A DNA stretch of 64,000 nt, from contig OX387604.1 in the NCBI GenBank assembly GCA_947568835.1, positions 14,971,076 through 15,035,075 of the forward strand, written 5' to 3'. Shown piece after piece: positions 51,891 through 62,428 of this stretch. The position numbers and the translations under genes were made by a program. This DNA is from Protonemura montana. Taxonomy: Eukaryota; Arthropoda; Insecta; Plecoptera; Nemouridae. The notes under the pieces are model-generated. The model ran no database searches. It was not told the DNA's origin and worked only from the letters and a program-made list of their open reading frames with translations. Position 1 is the first letter of the stretch. Every line of letters begins with the position of its first letter.

Positions 51891-52290
51891 GGCATGTTGG
51901 AAACACCGGTTCTCATAAGATCACTGAAGTTAAGAAACACTGCGCTGGGTCAGGTATTGGATGGGTGATACAAATAACCAATTCAGTTCGGGAGAGAAGT
52001 TAGAGGGATGAAAGTTAGTACAGTAACCTCATTTGCCTTGCGTATCAACCTCTCGACCGTATAAATTTGTGAAGGAATCCTGTTGTACCGTCCTTCGGAG
52101 GGGACTTTAAGCCAGTGGTCCCCTGGATGCTCTTTGAATAGGCTACTTGAAGGCACCAGGTTTCCCCTCATCCGTATAGGCTAGGATAGATTCATCATCG
52201 TCCTCATAATCGTACACTCATTCACCGATGCCAGTGCCGCAGGGCCCGTTGTTAAAACAGTGCGTTGTTAAACCCCAATAATCAATCAAT
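51891..52290 (+). mobile_element. 5S rRNA-derived SINE (copy B), essentially full length
   Basis: The head GGCATGTTGGAAACACCGGT, then GATCACTGAAGTTAAGAAAC and GGTATTGGATGGGTGAT, corresponds to 5S rRNA. The body (CAACCTCTCGACC, TGTACCGTCCTTCGGAGGGG, AGGCACCAGGTTTCCCCTC, CACTCATTCACCGATGCCAG) and the end (AACAGTGCGTTGTTAAACCC) match copy A. About 400 bp; no coding capacity. Confidence 0.8.
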
Positions 52291-52998
52291 CTAGATAGTA
52301 CATAGTATGCTTATGCTCATCTATCCCTATGCTGTCTATATTGTATATCACCCAAGCATATATTTGCCCTCAATCTAGGTACTGTTAAACACAGAGGTTT
52401 GAGAATAGAACAAGTTCTTCTATTCCTCCCTTAAAGTTGTCTTTCAGGAATTTTCAATTCACATTTTTGAAAATATTTTGTTTTTGTTTCATGATTTTTT
52501 TAAATTTATGTAGGTGGTTCCAACTGTATTGGGGATGGGCTGATTTAACAGTGGGCATTGCAGCTTAGAGCACACAATAATAAAGATTCTATTTAGGCAC
52601 CTCTTGCAACAGAAAAATATATTCAGATATAAAATAACCAGCTTTTGGCATATTTACTTGGGAAAAAACTAGGATTATTTGCATTTTTATACCAGCTACA
52701 TAGTTGTTAATTCACAGAAGATCTTGCAACTTGCGGGTGGTGTCTTGGTGGATGATGTCGGCAAACCCGGAGAAAAAAACGGGTGTAGCTGTATCTTGTT
52801 GATACGGCCGATATTTAAGCGTGACTACGTTCAACTACCGCGTAGGCACGTAGGTCAACTACCGTACTGACCATACTTCACATGCAAGTTTTACGTCTCT
52901 CTTTATTTGGGTTGTGTTTTCATATCTAATTTACATGCTGAAGGACTATACAGATTGGGATGGAAGTGTCATCTTGCGATATATATATTTTATTTTGC

Positions 52999-53553
52999 AT
53001 TAGTCTAATGACGAGTGCTAAAAACGCCGCCTTCTCTCACGCCTCCAATATTTAGTTTATCGAAAATCAAAAAAATCACCTCTAGAGAATTGTCTGAACT
53101 ATTGAATGATAATAAGTCGCACTCTGTCCTTTGCTTCCTGTAGGCTGTAGGGCTTGTTACACATTTGCCATTTTGCTTAATTTAACATTGGTCTTATGGA
53201 GAGCATTAAAAACGCCAACCCCTCTAACGCCTCCACTATTTAGTTTATCGAAAATAAAAAAAAAGTACTTCTAGAGAATTATCTGAACTATCGAATGATA
53301 ATTAATCGCATTCTGTCCTTTGTTTCCTGTAGGCTGTAGGGCTTATTACACATTTACCATTTTGCGTAATTTAACATTGGTCTTATGGAGAGCATTAAAA
53401 ACGCCAACCCCTCTAACGCTTCCAATATTTAGTTTATCGAAAATCAAAAAAGTACCTCTAGAGAATTGTCTGAACTATTGAATGATAATAAGTCGCACTC
53501 TGTACTAAGCTTCCTGTAGGCTGTAGGGCTTGTTACACATGTGCCATTTTGGA
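52999..53553 (+). repeat. Tandem repeat array, about 188-bp unit, three copies
   Basis: The landmark AAAAACGCC recurs with its C at 53025, 53213 and 53402 (spacings 188 and 189). Each unit runs through TTTAGTTTATCGAAAAT, CTCTAGAGAATT, AATGATAAT, CGCA and CCTGTAGGCTGTAGGGCTT. Units 2 and 3 share CCAACCCCTCTAACGC; unit 1 differs slightly. This is a small satellite-like array; no coding frame runs through it. Confidence 0.9.
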
Positions 53554-53904
53554 GAACAAATCCATACATACCTCCCTATATAATGCGCTTTAAGACGTAG
53601 TCACGTCAAAAAATCAGAATAGCGTTAGTGGGGACTGGAAACACACACACAGACCGTTTCAAAGTCCAAGGTAAGCAGCATGGTTTCCCCAGTGTTTATC
53701 CGCGATGATATTTGCCTTGTTGCCCAATGTTCACAGAATATGTCTTTTCTACTTGGAACATATATTAGCTGCATTTTAATCGCTGGCCCACTTGAACAGA
53801 ATTTCCCCAAGATGTTTTCCCAACTGTAAAGATAGCAGAAAATGAGGTCCCTGAAAGTGGAAATTTCCTGGAAATGTTAGCCAATTTCGGTTTGTCAATG
53901 TGGT

Positions 53905-54115
53905 TGTGTGCTTGTTTTTCGGCAGAATGTACAAATCAGTACTCAGTTCTATTCTATACTCGTGGATCCTCGAGAGTGTTATTTCATCTCGCTTCGGCCT
54001 GTCTGGAGCCACCTGCCGCAAGAGATACGTGCATCCACAATCCTCTGTCCAAGCTACCCGCTTCAAATGTTTGATCCACCATCCGAATGTGCGACTTCGG
54101 AAGATGAGTCATAAA
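53905..54115 (+). mobile_element. Possible degraded LINE C-terminal end
   Basis: A plus-strand frame contains VWSHLPQEIRASTI, resembling the W-x-x-LP-x-x-IR motif near the end of many non-LTR retrotransposon ORF2 proteins. Flanking frames are broken and no RT motif remains nearby. Weak call. Confidence 0.25.
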
Positions 54116-55791
54116 CTTCGTGAGAAGGGCACAAGTTCTCATAAAAACAGTAATTTTATTCCCAAAGTTTGTACTCTTTATGTACTTTTTGACCACTGTA
54201 GACCTTCTTAAGTGTGTTGCAAACGTAGTATATTTTAAGAATCAGTCAGGTAAAACATGCAGGGTATAGTAATTACAATGTATTAGGAACAATACCTCAC
54301 ATTGAGACCATATTCTTGGTCAATGCTGGCCAGGGATTTGTAAATGAAATTAATGCTGGTATTTTTTTTTTGCTGTAGCAACTGAATCCCCATTTAAATA
54401 TTTTCATGGTGTTTGTTAAAATTGAGAGAAAACTGGTTGCTAATGATTGGTTGTTTTTGGTTATAAATAGAAAATTAGGGTATAATATTACTTAAAATGC
54501 CATAAAAGATGAGGAAGACCATTATCTTCAACACAATCAAAAGGGATCATTATATACAATAATTTGTTGCTATGATTTGTTTTTGACATCAAAACTTTCA
54601 ATAAATTGGAGAACTATGATCATTTAGAATTGTGGTTGAAATGTTGTAATTGTTTTTTTGTCATTGGTCCTGAAGTATCAAATGATATTGATTTGGTTTT
54701 GATGATGATAAGTTTAAAACCAGTAAGCTGTAAAGCCTAAGATCCTCACATTTACATTTGGCAACAATCCAAGGGTGGTATAGTACCAATGATAAAATTC
54801 AAAGAAAATTCTAGGCAACCTAGAGAATAAAATTAAAACGAAACATTAGTCTGTTTAGAATGTCTGTTTATAATGGCATTAGAATTATGGGTGGCAACGA
54901 AAAATCTTTCCCCTGGGCCCAGGAACATCTAGTTACGCCACTGTGTGGCACCATGCCCCGCTCTCCCTTACGGATCCTCATACCCCGTATGCGAGCAGAG
55001 GTCCACGTCTAAAGACATTTAAGGGTCTAACATTATTCTAAACGATCTGAAAAAAAAACTGTGAATAAATGAAGAGTGTGTCTAGGATTGCTATCTGATC
55101 AAATTTTGATATTTTGAAAACGTAGACGGTGCAAGTTTTTTTTAAATAATTAAAATGCACATATTTGAAGGCTTTGTGTGATGACACTATTAGTTCAATC
55201 GAAAAAGTATTCGATAGCAATCCTCTCCACATCCTTCCCCTGTGCACTGTATTTTTTCGAGCAAATTTAGACCCCTAAAAGTCTTGAGAAGTAAGGGTGC
55301 AAAACACCAGTTTTTAGAATGAAACTCTATCAAAATACTAGATATTGTAATCAAGAAGTTAATCCTTTTCCTTAGAACGCTGCCAGTCGCGATAAGAAGG
55401 TCGTGGAGTAAATGAATGAGGCGATTTATTTGGATAGCCTTTTGATGTCAACACTCCGTTTTCCTCAAAACTAGTAACAGAAGTAGTAATTTCTCGAGCA
55501 AATTAAGAAAACTCCGAGGGTGTCTAGGTGGTCCAGGTTGAAAGTGGGTGGGTGGGTAGTGCTAATAAGGTTGGTGAGACGATACGTTGCTAAAAATGTG
55601 ACAAACGGCTCTTGAATATTGGGAATGGAATCTGTGTCTACCTCCCTGAAATGCTGGTTATCTTTGGTTTCTCAAAATTGTTGTTTGCGTAGTGGGTGCT
55701 GCAAAGTGACAGCAACAAAGTGATACAAAGTGCTATAAACTTGTGTAGTAATCTCTCTGTTTTGTGCTAAATAATGCCAATCTGATATTAA

Positions 55792-55974
55792 ATGTGTGTG
55801 TTCAATAGGTCATTTGTTAAATTGTGGCGAAAGAAGATCGTGGGGAGGATCGCCGCGATGCCTAGTTTAGAGATTTGCAGCCCGCAGTTCGGTAAACGGA
55901 TACAGAAAACGGACATCAAACAACCACGATCCATCGTTGAAGCTCTTGCAGCCGCTCAAGTAGCCAAAGATTGA
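55792..55974 (+). CDS. Possible terminal exon, unidentified protein
   Basis: A 60-codon frame ends in a stop after SIVEALAAAQVAKD and is rich in Lys/Arg (KLWRKKIVGRIAAMPSLEIC). An AG just inside it (TTCAATAG, ending about 55808) could be an acceptor. Codon use is better than in the surroundings, so a real exon of an unplaced plus-strand gene is possible. No family recognised, and no partner exon confirmed. Confidence 0.25.
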   Translation: MCVFNRSFVKLWRKKIVGRIAAMPSLEICSPQFGKRIQKTDIKQPRSIVEALAAAQVAKD

Positions 55975-56808
55975 AAAGCAGGAGACATTAGGAGTGACGT
56001 AAAAAACAGAAGGCAGTGAGTTGGACATATATATACTGAAATCCCACTAGTCGCTTCTTACTTTTGTTTAGCAAATTGTTCTACTATATTATGTCAGATT
56101 TATTCATATAATACGACGCAACGATCTCAAGCAAGGCCCATGTATGTTGCTACGTACGTCTGCATCGCTTAAACCGTTAAAATTCACACAAAACGACCGT
56201 TTAAAAAGAACATCGGTTTTGATTTTTTCAAATATTCCAATAATATCAATCAAACTAACCTCTTAAAATTATCGATTGATTTTTTTTATAGCTGCTTGCT
56301 TACCTTATCAATTTTGCTCGCAGAATACTTACAACAGTTTTTTATCACTAACTTTTTGCTGCATTACACTGGCTTGAAAGTAAAATAAAAGTGGAGCCTT
56401 TTGCTGAAAACTAAAAGTCTCGTGTAGTCGGTAATTCACGGACGACAGGTATGATTCAACATCGGTAAAAATCAGCTTTTAAAATCGAATCTAGTACAAT
56501 CAAGAAAATGACTAGAAATCTGAAAGGAGAGTTTTCTTCATTTGGTGGTATGATGTCATGCTGACTTGCAGATTTCACTGCAAGATTACAAGATTACACT
56601 GAGATTAAATTCTCCCGGATTCTGAATTTGGTACGCGTATTTCAACTTCTTATCAACGTGAAGATAAGAGGGTTAAACGCTGAGAGTACTCATAAAGATT
56701 TTTTGCATAATATCTTTTAAATATCTATCGAAAATTTGATAAGGTGCAAGCCAGTGGACATATTTATTATTTGCCAAATAAATATTCTATTAATTTTATA
56801 TAAATATT

Positions 56809-57106
56809 TAACGACGCACCCTTAACAACTGGCCATATGACACTGGTCGAATGGCGTCGGTAAATGAGTAGATGATGATGAACCTAACCTAACCTAGAAG
56901 GGAGGAGGGAAAACCTGATGCCGGCACGTAGCCTACGCCTGTTGAAGAGCACCAAGGGGACCAGAGGCTTAACGCCCCTTCCGAAGGACGGTACAACGCG
57001 AACAACAGAATTCTGCCACAAATCCATGTTGTCGAGAGGTTAATAATCAAGGCGATTGAAGTTGCTGTTCTAACTTTCGTCCCTCCAACCTCTCTCCCGA
57101 ACAGAA
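56809..57106 (-). mobile_element. 5S-derived SINE, head missing (copy C)
   Basis: The minus-strand body matches copies A and B (CAACCTCTCGACAACATGGA, TTGTACCGTCCTTCGGAAGG, CATCAGGTTTTCCC, CGCCATTCGACCAGTGTC, GTGCGTCGTTAA), but the 5S-like head is absent. Inside it, a run CCTAACCTAACCTA on the plus strand replaces the single CCTAG of copy A. Confidence 0.75.
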
Positions 57107-57809
57107 TAATATATATTCTTGGAAAAAGACGAACAAACGAAACCTTCGGACATGCTAAGTTGAATTTTGAATGAACTCATAGGGAACCCAAGGGCCACGT
57201 GTTCACCCCCCCCCCTGACCTATAACTAGGCTTAACAGAAAGACCATACGGTATGCCCATCAGTGACAATCACAGATGTGGCAATAGTTAGGCGTAGTTT
57301 AGGAAGATACAGGCTTTCCTGTGTACTTTCATATACAATGCTGATAATGCCCTGGCGACAGGTAAAGGAGTATTCCAGTGCATGTTATTACGAATTGGGC
57401 GTTTTAAAATATAGTGAATTCTCCGAAAAAATTTCAAACCCAAAAAAAGCACATCAAAGCCATAAAATTGTGATACTCAGCACAGCGATACTTATTACTA
57501 TATAGTGAGCAGATAAGTTATCTCCGAGCATAGCCAAAGGGCTTACAAAACTTATATTCGTCTTATGTTGATCGCATCTCGTTTTCGTTGTAACACAAAT
57601 TTAAAATTGCATGTTTTGTATTGACGTAAGCAATACCGGGACCAGGCAAGCACTTGTTCTATGCTAGGCAGTGGCCAAAAATGATCATGCCCCTAGTGAG
57701 ATGGCACTTCGGCTTTCTGAGCCAGTCCACATCTGCATCTATCACGCAGAATATTTGTAGATCGGCAGCTAGACCATGAACGTGTAGGTAGCTAGACTTT
57801 CCTGTGGAG

Positions 57810-58160
57810 GATAATTGATGGCCTGGTGTGCGAGGACATCTACGGCGCCATCTACGCCGATGCGACTTGGACCCGCAAAAAAAAAAATACTTACGAATAT
57901 TTCGAGCGACTCATCTACGCAGAATGGAAAAACTGCATTCTTAAAGGTCTAGATTTTCAATAATTTCTTTGCCACGTGATTAGGTAGTTGCATTCAAAGA
58001 TACTTTTGCATTTGTTTAGTTGCTGAAACCAAGGAGACCGACGCTAACGCCGATGCGGCCAAGGGGAGTTGGCGACGCATTGCTCACGAATGCGCTTGCA
58101 ATTTCTTGCTCTTACCCTTGCTGTTATACTGTCCTTTTCTCATTCTCCATTTTCGGGTAG
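57810..58160 (+). other. Two unassigned coding-looking stretches
   Basis: About 57819-57962 (plus) is open and reads DGLVCEDIYGAIYADATWTR before a Lys run and YEYFERLIYAEWKN, ending in a stop. At about 58020-58157, between TTTGTTTAG and TTTTCGG|GTAGGT, a second stretch reads ETKETDANADAAKGSWRRIA and then a hydrophobic segment, CNFLLLPLLLYCPFLILHF. Both could be exons of an unrecognised plus-strand gene, or decayed coding sequence. The first also has a good minus-strand donor (TTCGTAAGT), so its strand is uncertain. Confidence 0.2.
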
Positions 58161-61100
58161 GTAAAAGCTGGCTATAGAACGCAAAAAAATGTTGCAATTG
58201 ATTTTTTAATTGTTAAATTGTTTAAACTCTTAGTATTTTTACAAGACAAGTGCAATTCAGTTCAGCCAATGAGTGACTAGGCGTCATCAACTGAGCGCGT
58301 TGCACACACATTTTTTTATCATCTTGTATGTTTTTCGTAAGCGCTGTGCTATCAAGCGGCTGTTTCACATTAGAAATGAAGATGAGTTAAGCTGTAGCTT
58401 TTTTTCAGTAAAACAAAATTAGAAAACTTTGTTCCTTAGCTAACTTTGGAACAAATTGGCTAGTGATCGAACTGGAAAACAAATTAGAATCACACACCTT
58501 CTAAAATCATAATAGGTAACTTTGATCGACGATCTGCAACAAGGTCACGTGTTTGGATATTCCAGTAGTTTGGCTGACTAGAACGTCGAGAACGCAGGCC
58601 CTTATTAGGGTCGCCAATCTAATCAAACCAGAGAAAATCCGAAAAGCAGTTCCAAACATTCCACTTATTTATCGTCACATTCCAAACTTATATCACGTGG
58701 GGTCAAAGTAAGGAGTAGCGTATTTCGCATGGCATTTCTTTTCACCAGTCATCACATCGTTCAAATAAACACTTGCTTCTGAAATCTGAATTTCTTTTCA
58801 TTCCGCGAGCCTTCACCATCGCCAGCGACATGAAAATATCACAAACAATAATATGAAACCAAGAAGCTTTTTCAATTTAATAGCCCTAAATCTTGGTTTG
58901 AAGCTAAGGTTCTGTCTCGAAAATGTTTATCAGTGGATTGATCGAATTTTCAATCATTTGTATGCATCTTTTTGGGTCGCAAGAGAAGTGGGATTTCGCA
59001 GACTAGCCCCCACGAAAGTGTGGGTTCACCCAACTGAATCGCAATCCTCGTAATACTCCTTCACACACCTTCTAGCTATTAGAAAACTGACGCAAAATTA
59101 CATATCTATTCCTATTCCCACTATCACCACAGGCAATATTGTATACCCCATAATTTAGATGAAGAAAGGGCGTTTGGCTACTTAGCAGTTAAAAGTAGAT
59201 TGTGATCTGTGTCTGACAGCTAAGTGGCTACATAGGACAACAGTTATGCTTGCTAGGTTAGAAACTTAGCATTGCACATATAACAGAATTTTGATTCAAT
59301 GATGAGATGTCTGATCTAGCTGTCAAGTGTCAACTGACAATGCTGTCATGCTGTTTAGCAACCTGCTATGAGATAAGTGGTCAACTGACCCAGTATCTGG
59401 GTAAGGGTTTTAAGGTTAGAGCCCAAGTGATTGGATAGTGGAGACTGAAAGTATTACTAAAACTCAATGGTTCTAGCAGCAATATTTAGTCAAAATTTTA
59501 CTGGTTTTATTGATCCCAGTTTGGATCTTTCATTTTAATTTGACTGGAAAGCTTTTTTTAAACTATGGAGTCGTATTTTATTTTGTTTTCTACGTTTGAA
59601 CCAGATTTCGTCAGATTGCCGCCAGTTGTTTTAGAGAAGGAGTGTAGTTTCGAAAAAAAAAATTATATCAACGCTGTCACGGGGTATTCCTCGTGGTGTT
59701 TAATTCTGTAACGATGTACCAACGGATATACCAAGATTCAAAATCCAATAGATACATTTGCAATGCATCGTATTTGGCAGGAGAGCTCAAAAGTTAGGTT
59801 GCCTACAGTTCACATTCTTTTACAACAGTTGAATACCACGATTGCACTGGGATGTTTCTTTCTAAATGTATATTTTTGTAAGCATTTTGTATGAAATAGC
59901 AGGTGAATTGTGATCACATTTTTCTATTAATTAAGCCTCCAATGACCAGTTTATATTGATAGCGGCCAACGAATAGATAAACTCCTTTTTTACTTTTTCT
60001 TCCATCTGTAATAAAATAAATATACGTAAGCGATTAATTATTCAATCGGTATTCAATATACCAGGGTCTGGATTCACGAAACGACTTAACTAAACACATA
60101 TTTTCCACCTACTTCGTTAACGTGGGCAGAAGGAATACAAATGTACTTACATATTTTATATGGATGTCATCTGCTGGCTCATATCACGATAATATTATTT
60201 CTTCGTTATGCATCGATCAATTTCAGTCAGAGAGCAAGTCCTGGGATGACATGACATGTATTGTTAATTCTTATTGAATAATAATAACAATAATTTGGTG
60301 ACCATTAAAATAAAACGCATGACTCGTAATTTTAGATTTAGTTGAACAGAGCCTAATATTTGTTGTTTAGTATGCACAAAACCACATAATACCGAAAATT
60401 GTATTGTAGAGGAGGAGAATTCGATATTTAATTTTTAAAGATCATGGTGTCCCCAAATATATCTTTATTCTTCATCAATGCTGTATTACCTTAATAGGCT
60501 TTCAGCCATGAATTCTACCCTTGCTATAGCATCCCTCACTTTTAATATGACATACGAGCCTACGTTAGGGGTGGCCAGGGGTATCTGGGCTCCCAAGAAA
60601 ACCTCTATCCCCCAACAATGAATCACAAGACACCCACTGCAGTTGTCGAGGGGAAAGTTGGACGATCGAATTAATTTTGTGACAATCACAGAGCACTAGC
60701 TTTATACCACCTCTCCGTTGCAAGCGTTTTATCGGTTAGGACGAAATGAATCACCAGGCAAACATAGAAGCGACCTGAGCTGCCCGTGTCACACGTCCAC
60801 TTGAAGTATGATTGGCGTGAGACAATCCTGCGAACGTATGGGCCGATGTCCGTTGGTCGCTGCACGTGATGTGCTGCCCATCACTGCGCCGCTGCGCTCG
60901 TTCTTTCGGTAGTCGGTATTGGTCGTTTTACCGGGTGTCAAGTGCTAACAGGGAGGGGAGGGAATGGGCTAGGAGCATGTTACTCACCTATCAGTTGTGC
61001 TTCAACACTGAACAGGCACGGCGCAACGGCCTAACTTGTCCCGTTCTCCAGACAGCAAGAGAGTCGCGCAAACAGTGCGAGATAGAAGGGCACCGGACCC

Positions 61101-61277
61101 TTTACAATTATTTTCAATGACCTCGTTATAAAATGGGCTAAAGTCAATCGGCTGACACTTTCCTTCGCCGTCGCCATCGTCGTCTTCGCCAACCTGCACA
61201 CGTGGGGGTTGCTTTTGACTTACAGTGTTAATTGTCTTCACTCGAGGGTGTGCGTCAACAACTGCAGCCACAGCCAC
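58161..61277. other. Spacer upstream of the sFRP gene; no gene seen
   Basis: No supported coding region or RNA gene. G+C content rises from about 60,700 onward, approaching the sFRP promoter. Open frames on the minus strand here are products of triplet repeats. Confidence 0.4.
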
Positions 61278-61292
61278 CTTCGTCGTCGTCGC

Positions 61293-61328
<36 letters not shown>

Positions 61329-61330
61329 CG
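61278..61330 (+). repeat. CGT/CGC trinucleotide repeat
   Basis: An uninterrupted (CGT)n(CGC)n(CGT)n block in the G+C-rich 5' region of the sFRP gene. It yields long Ser/Pro or Thr/Ala frames that are artefacts of the repeat. Confidence 0.9.
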
Positions 61331-61767
61331 TCTCCCCTCCCGCCCTCGGCCAATATGCTAGTGGGTGGTAATTGTGCATTTTGTCCAGGTGATAGGCTAA
61401 GGAGGCCCGGTTCCTCACTCAAGGTAATCTACTCTTCAAGATAGGACAAACTGGTGTGTTGCTTCTCTTAGTGTGGTCTGACACTGGTGTGGTGAAGTCA
61501 GTGAAGTTCCCCCTCCTTGTTGGCGTTGTGCCCTGGCCTGGTGGCTGGTGACTGGTGACTGGAGAGCGCTTGGCGAGTGCGAGTGGTGGGTCGTCTTGCC
61601 GCCCCCGACCAGCTTGCCAGCCTGCCTGGGCTACCCGTGCGGGCTGCAACCAGTCGGCACGCTCGCAGTGTGTCCTAGTCCTTGGCGGCGTATGCGAACA
61701 CGAGTCATCTCCAATCCGTCCGTACGGTATACCTCGCGGCGGCACGGCAAGCACTGGCCCTCGTGGG

Positions 61768-61802
61768 ACTGAGATAGGGACTGGGACTGGGACTGGGACC
61801 GG
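61768..61802 (+). repeat. GGGACT hexanucleotide repeat
   Basis: Several GGGACT/GGGACC units in tandem within the presumed sFRP 5' leader. Confidence 0.8.
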
Positions 61803-61896
61803 TTGGTGGGACAAGTGGGCACTAGCGTATAGGGTGACCCCGGCGAACGCGCCAACCCCCGCCCCGCCCACCCGGCACCCGTTAGTCGTCGTCGTC

Positions 61897-62428
61897 ATGT
61901 TTCTTCGTCTGGCGTGTTACGTCGTGTGCTCTTCGATCAGCATCTCGACAACACCTGGGATCGACGTAGTGGCAGGCGTCGCGGCGGCGTCGCCGGCTTC
62001 AGCGTCGTCGCCATACTTTGCCGACTGGACGTTGCTAGGACCCGGGCGTCCTTCGCAGCCCACGTGTGTGGACATCCCCAAGAACATGAGTCTGTGCCAT
62101 GGTATTGGCTACAATAAAATGCGGCTGCCGAATCTCCTCGACCACGACACTATGGCAGAAGTGTCGCAACAAGCCGGTTCCTGGGTGCCGTTGTTCAATG
62201 TACGGTGTCATCCTGACACGCAACTCTTCCTGTGCTCTCTCTTTTGTCCGGTCTGTCTGGACAGACCGATCTACCCTTGCCGCAGTCTCTGCGACAGGGT
62301 CAAGCATGGCTGTGAAGGACGCATGGAGGCATACGGATTCCCTTGGCCCGAAATGTTCAAGTGTGAAAAGTTTCCGTTAGACAATGACATGTGCATCACG
62401 CCTCAGTCTAATGTTGACAACAATAATG
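61897..62428 (+). CDS. Secreted frizzled-related protein, first coding exon (partial)
   Basis: sFRPs are secreted modulators that bind Wnt ligands, and Frizzled, through a cysteine-rich domain. This exon encodes 177 codons plus one base, then donor GTAAGT. A hydrophobic N-terminus (MFLRLACYVVCSS) and an Ala/Ser-rich stretch precede the CRD at about residues 57-166. The blocks KMRLPNLLDHDTMAEVSQQA, SWVPLF, FLCSL, PVCLDRPIYPCRSLC and GFPWPEMFKCEKFP are typical of sFRP1/2/5 and unlike Frizzled receptors. Eleven cysteines are visible instead of ten; the extra one is at about residue 117 (SLFCPVC), where the family usually has Ala. The ATG at 61897 was chosen because the longer in-frame upstream stretch is low-complexity leader. 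The netrin-like exons were not found before the right edge. Confidence 0.88.

Noticed and set aside
52999-53553. CRISPR array
   Set aside because: Repeat units of 188 bp are contiguous without unique spacers, and the genome is eukaryotic. It is a tandem satellite-like array.
54930-54945. hAT-like terminus (TAGTTACGCCACTG)
   Set aside because: Only one end was found, with no matching inverted partner or target duplication nearby.
61002-61898. Long minus-strand and alternative plus-strand frames upstream of the sFRP start
   Set aside because: They arise from the trinucleotide and hexanucleotide repeats and high G+C content of the presumed 5' leader.
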